A DNA stretch of 64,000 bases, taken from contig NZ_PHTY01000001.1 in the NCBI RefSeq assembly GCF_002813135.1, positions 2,935,501 to 2,999,500 on the forward strand, given 5' to 3'. Below, piece after piece: positions 63,154 to 64,000 of this stretch (position 1 is the stretch's first letter; every line of letters starts with the position of its first letter). The position numbers and the translations under genes were made by a program. Under the pieces are notes generated by a model. The model was not told where the DNA came from, searched no databases, and saw nothing but the letters and a program-made list of their open reading frames with translations. Source of the stretch: Ulvibacter sp. MAR_2010_11. Lineage in GTDB: Bacteria; Bacteroidota; Bacteroidia; Flavobacteriales; Flavobacteriaceae.

Positions 63154-64000
63154 GTGCAAAATTTTGCTCTATATATCACCTCCATCCTTGTATGTCTAGG
63201 CTGCAGCTCTAAGCCCACGCCTGTATCAGACAGTCGCGTAAACGACTATGCATTGTTCGATGCTTCAGGAGGGTTTCACAGGCTTTCGTATTACAACGAC
63301 AGCAAAGCTATCGTGCTTTGGGTACAGGGAAACGATTGTCCTATTGTGCGTAACTCTTTGTCCGATTTCCACAAAGTTGTTGCTGAATATTCTGAAAAAG
63401 GTTTTACTTTTTTTATGCTGAACAGCAATCTACAGGATCATCGGGAAGGCATTAAGAGAGAAGCAGAAACATTTCAATTTAAAGTTCCGGTTTTGGACGA
63501 TTCGGCTCAACTACTCGCCGATGCCCTAGACATTAAAATTACTGCCGAAGCAATTGTACTCCACCCTACAACACGAGAAATTTTATACCGAGGTCCTATT
63601 AATAATCGATTGGATTATGAAACTCAAAAGAACAAAGCGACCGATAGTTACCTGGCCGATGCTCTGGGTGCTATTTTAAAAGGAAAACAACCCCTTCAGA
63701 AACAAAAAATGACACGGGGCTGCACGGTTACACGACAGTCGAAAATAACAAGGGAAGAAGACCTAACTTATACTCGTGATATTGCGCCAATTCTTGAGCA
63801 AAAATGCACAAAATGCCATGTAGACGGAGGAATTGCTCCCTGGGCCATGACCGATTATGAAACTGTAAAGGGGTGGTCTTCAATGATGAAACAAGTGTTG
63901 CTGAGCAAACGAATGCCACCCTGGAAAGCCGATCCGTATATCGGTGAATTTTCTAACTCATTTGCCATCGAAGATTCCAATGCCCGAAAAATTGTAAGAT
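63154..64000 (+). CDS. Redoxin-cytochrome c fusion lipoprotein, 5' part only
   Basis: Reads open from GTG 63154 to the window end (282 residues so far, no stop). Lipobox LVCLGC with Cys17. A peroxiredoxin/TlpA-like domain (30-180) has Cys62 in GNDCPIVRN. CTKCH at 218-222 is a haem c motif, and MPPWKADP (254-261) is the hallmark of proteins that continue into a copper-dependent ascorbate-type monooxygenase domain. Such fusions are secreted redox enzymes. The remaining half lies outside the window. GTG start chosen because it gives the full signal; no ATG in frame. Confidence 0.78.
   Translation, partial: MQNFALYITSILVCLGCSSKPTPVSDSRVNDYALFDASGGFHRLSYYNDSKAIVLWVQGNDCPIVRNSLSDFHKVVAEYSEKGFTFFMLNSNLQDHREGIKREAETFQFKVPVLDDSAQLLADALDIKITAEAIVLHPTTREILYRGPINNRLDYETQKNKATDSYLADALGAILKGKQPLQKQKMTRGCTVTRQSKITREEDLTYTRDIAPILEQKCTKCHVDGGIAPWAMTDYETVKGWSSMMKQVLLSKRMPPWKADPYIGEFSNSFAIEDSNARKIVR

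Overview
The window is a chromosomal segment of a low-GC marine-type member of the Flavobacteriaceae (Bacteroidota). Evidence seen directly: promoters of the TAnnTTTG type instead of -10/-35 sigma-70 boxes, almost no Shine-Dalgarno sequences, C-terminal type IX secretion (T9SS) sorting domains on three proteins, many lipoproteins with a Cys lipobox, SusC-like N-terminal modules, a menaquinone (not ubiquinone) gene set, and a Bacteroidota-type signal recognition particle RNA. No phage, CRISPR array, rRNA, tRNA or complete insertion sequence is visible. Coding density is very high, with several convergent genes that abut or overlap at their stop codons.

Layout. 0.1-4.8 kb: SDR oxidoreductase, DoxX protein, M24 peptidase-like protein and a SusC/VWA chimera. 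4.9-10.1 kb (minus): menaquinone operon menA - MBL hydrolase - four-helix-bundle insert - menC - CPBP protease - menE. 10.1-17 kb: DoxX, holA, a stand-alone HsdR-N-type nuclease fold, a GT2 glycosyltransferase, two tandem OmpA-like lipoproteins, DinB, NTF2-like and YciO-type proteins. 17-28 kb: esterase lipoprotein, UvrD/PcrA helicase, dienelactone hydrolase, an M20/glutamate-synthase-like/hypothetical operon, a frameshifted patatin translationally coupled to an M1 aminopeptidase. 28-36.7 kb: a PNGase F homologue, recG, a minimal T9SS-domain protein, PAP2, unknown lipoproteins and a TlpA protein. 36.8-45.7 kb: pheT, FAS1 protein, unknown membrane protein with a DUF2007 partner, ABC-F ATPase, thioredoxin-like lipoprotein lacking its cysteines, transaldolase, SDR. 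45.9-50.5 kb: SRP RNA (ffs), glutaminyl cyclase, beta-helix lipoprotein, tandem small lipoproteins, cold-shock protein. 50.8-64 kb: FG-GAP/T9SS protein, GNAT-glyA, fumarylacetoacetase, unknown lipoprotein, REP-like palindromes, ytxJ, clpB, a TetR-thioesterase module with two identical operators, an Ig-like T9SS protein, and the start of a redoxin-cytochrome c fusion that runs off the window.

How the parts fit. Much of the gene content serves the cell envelope: lipoproteins, OmpA peptidoglycan anchors, secreted peptidases, an N-glycan-releasing enzyme and T9SS cargo. At least nine Sec signal peptides in the window are predicted to be cut immediately before glutamine, and the window also encodes a lipoprotein glutaminyl cyclase that would convert such N-termini to pyroglutamate; that is the most coherent cross-gene theme. 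The strongest individual anomalies are the patatin frameshift at a six-base homopolymer, the PNGase F homologue with a lipoprotein anchor and an extra Ig-like domain, the four-helix-bundle gene flanked by inverted repeats inside the men operon, and the paired AAACC-N4-GGTTT operators around the TetR gene. I did not find convincing evidence for a wholly new multi-gene system.
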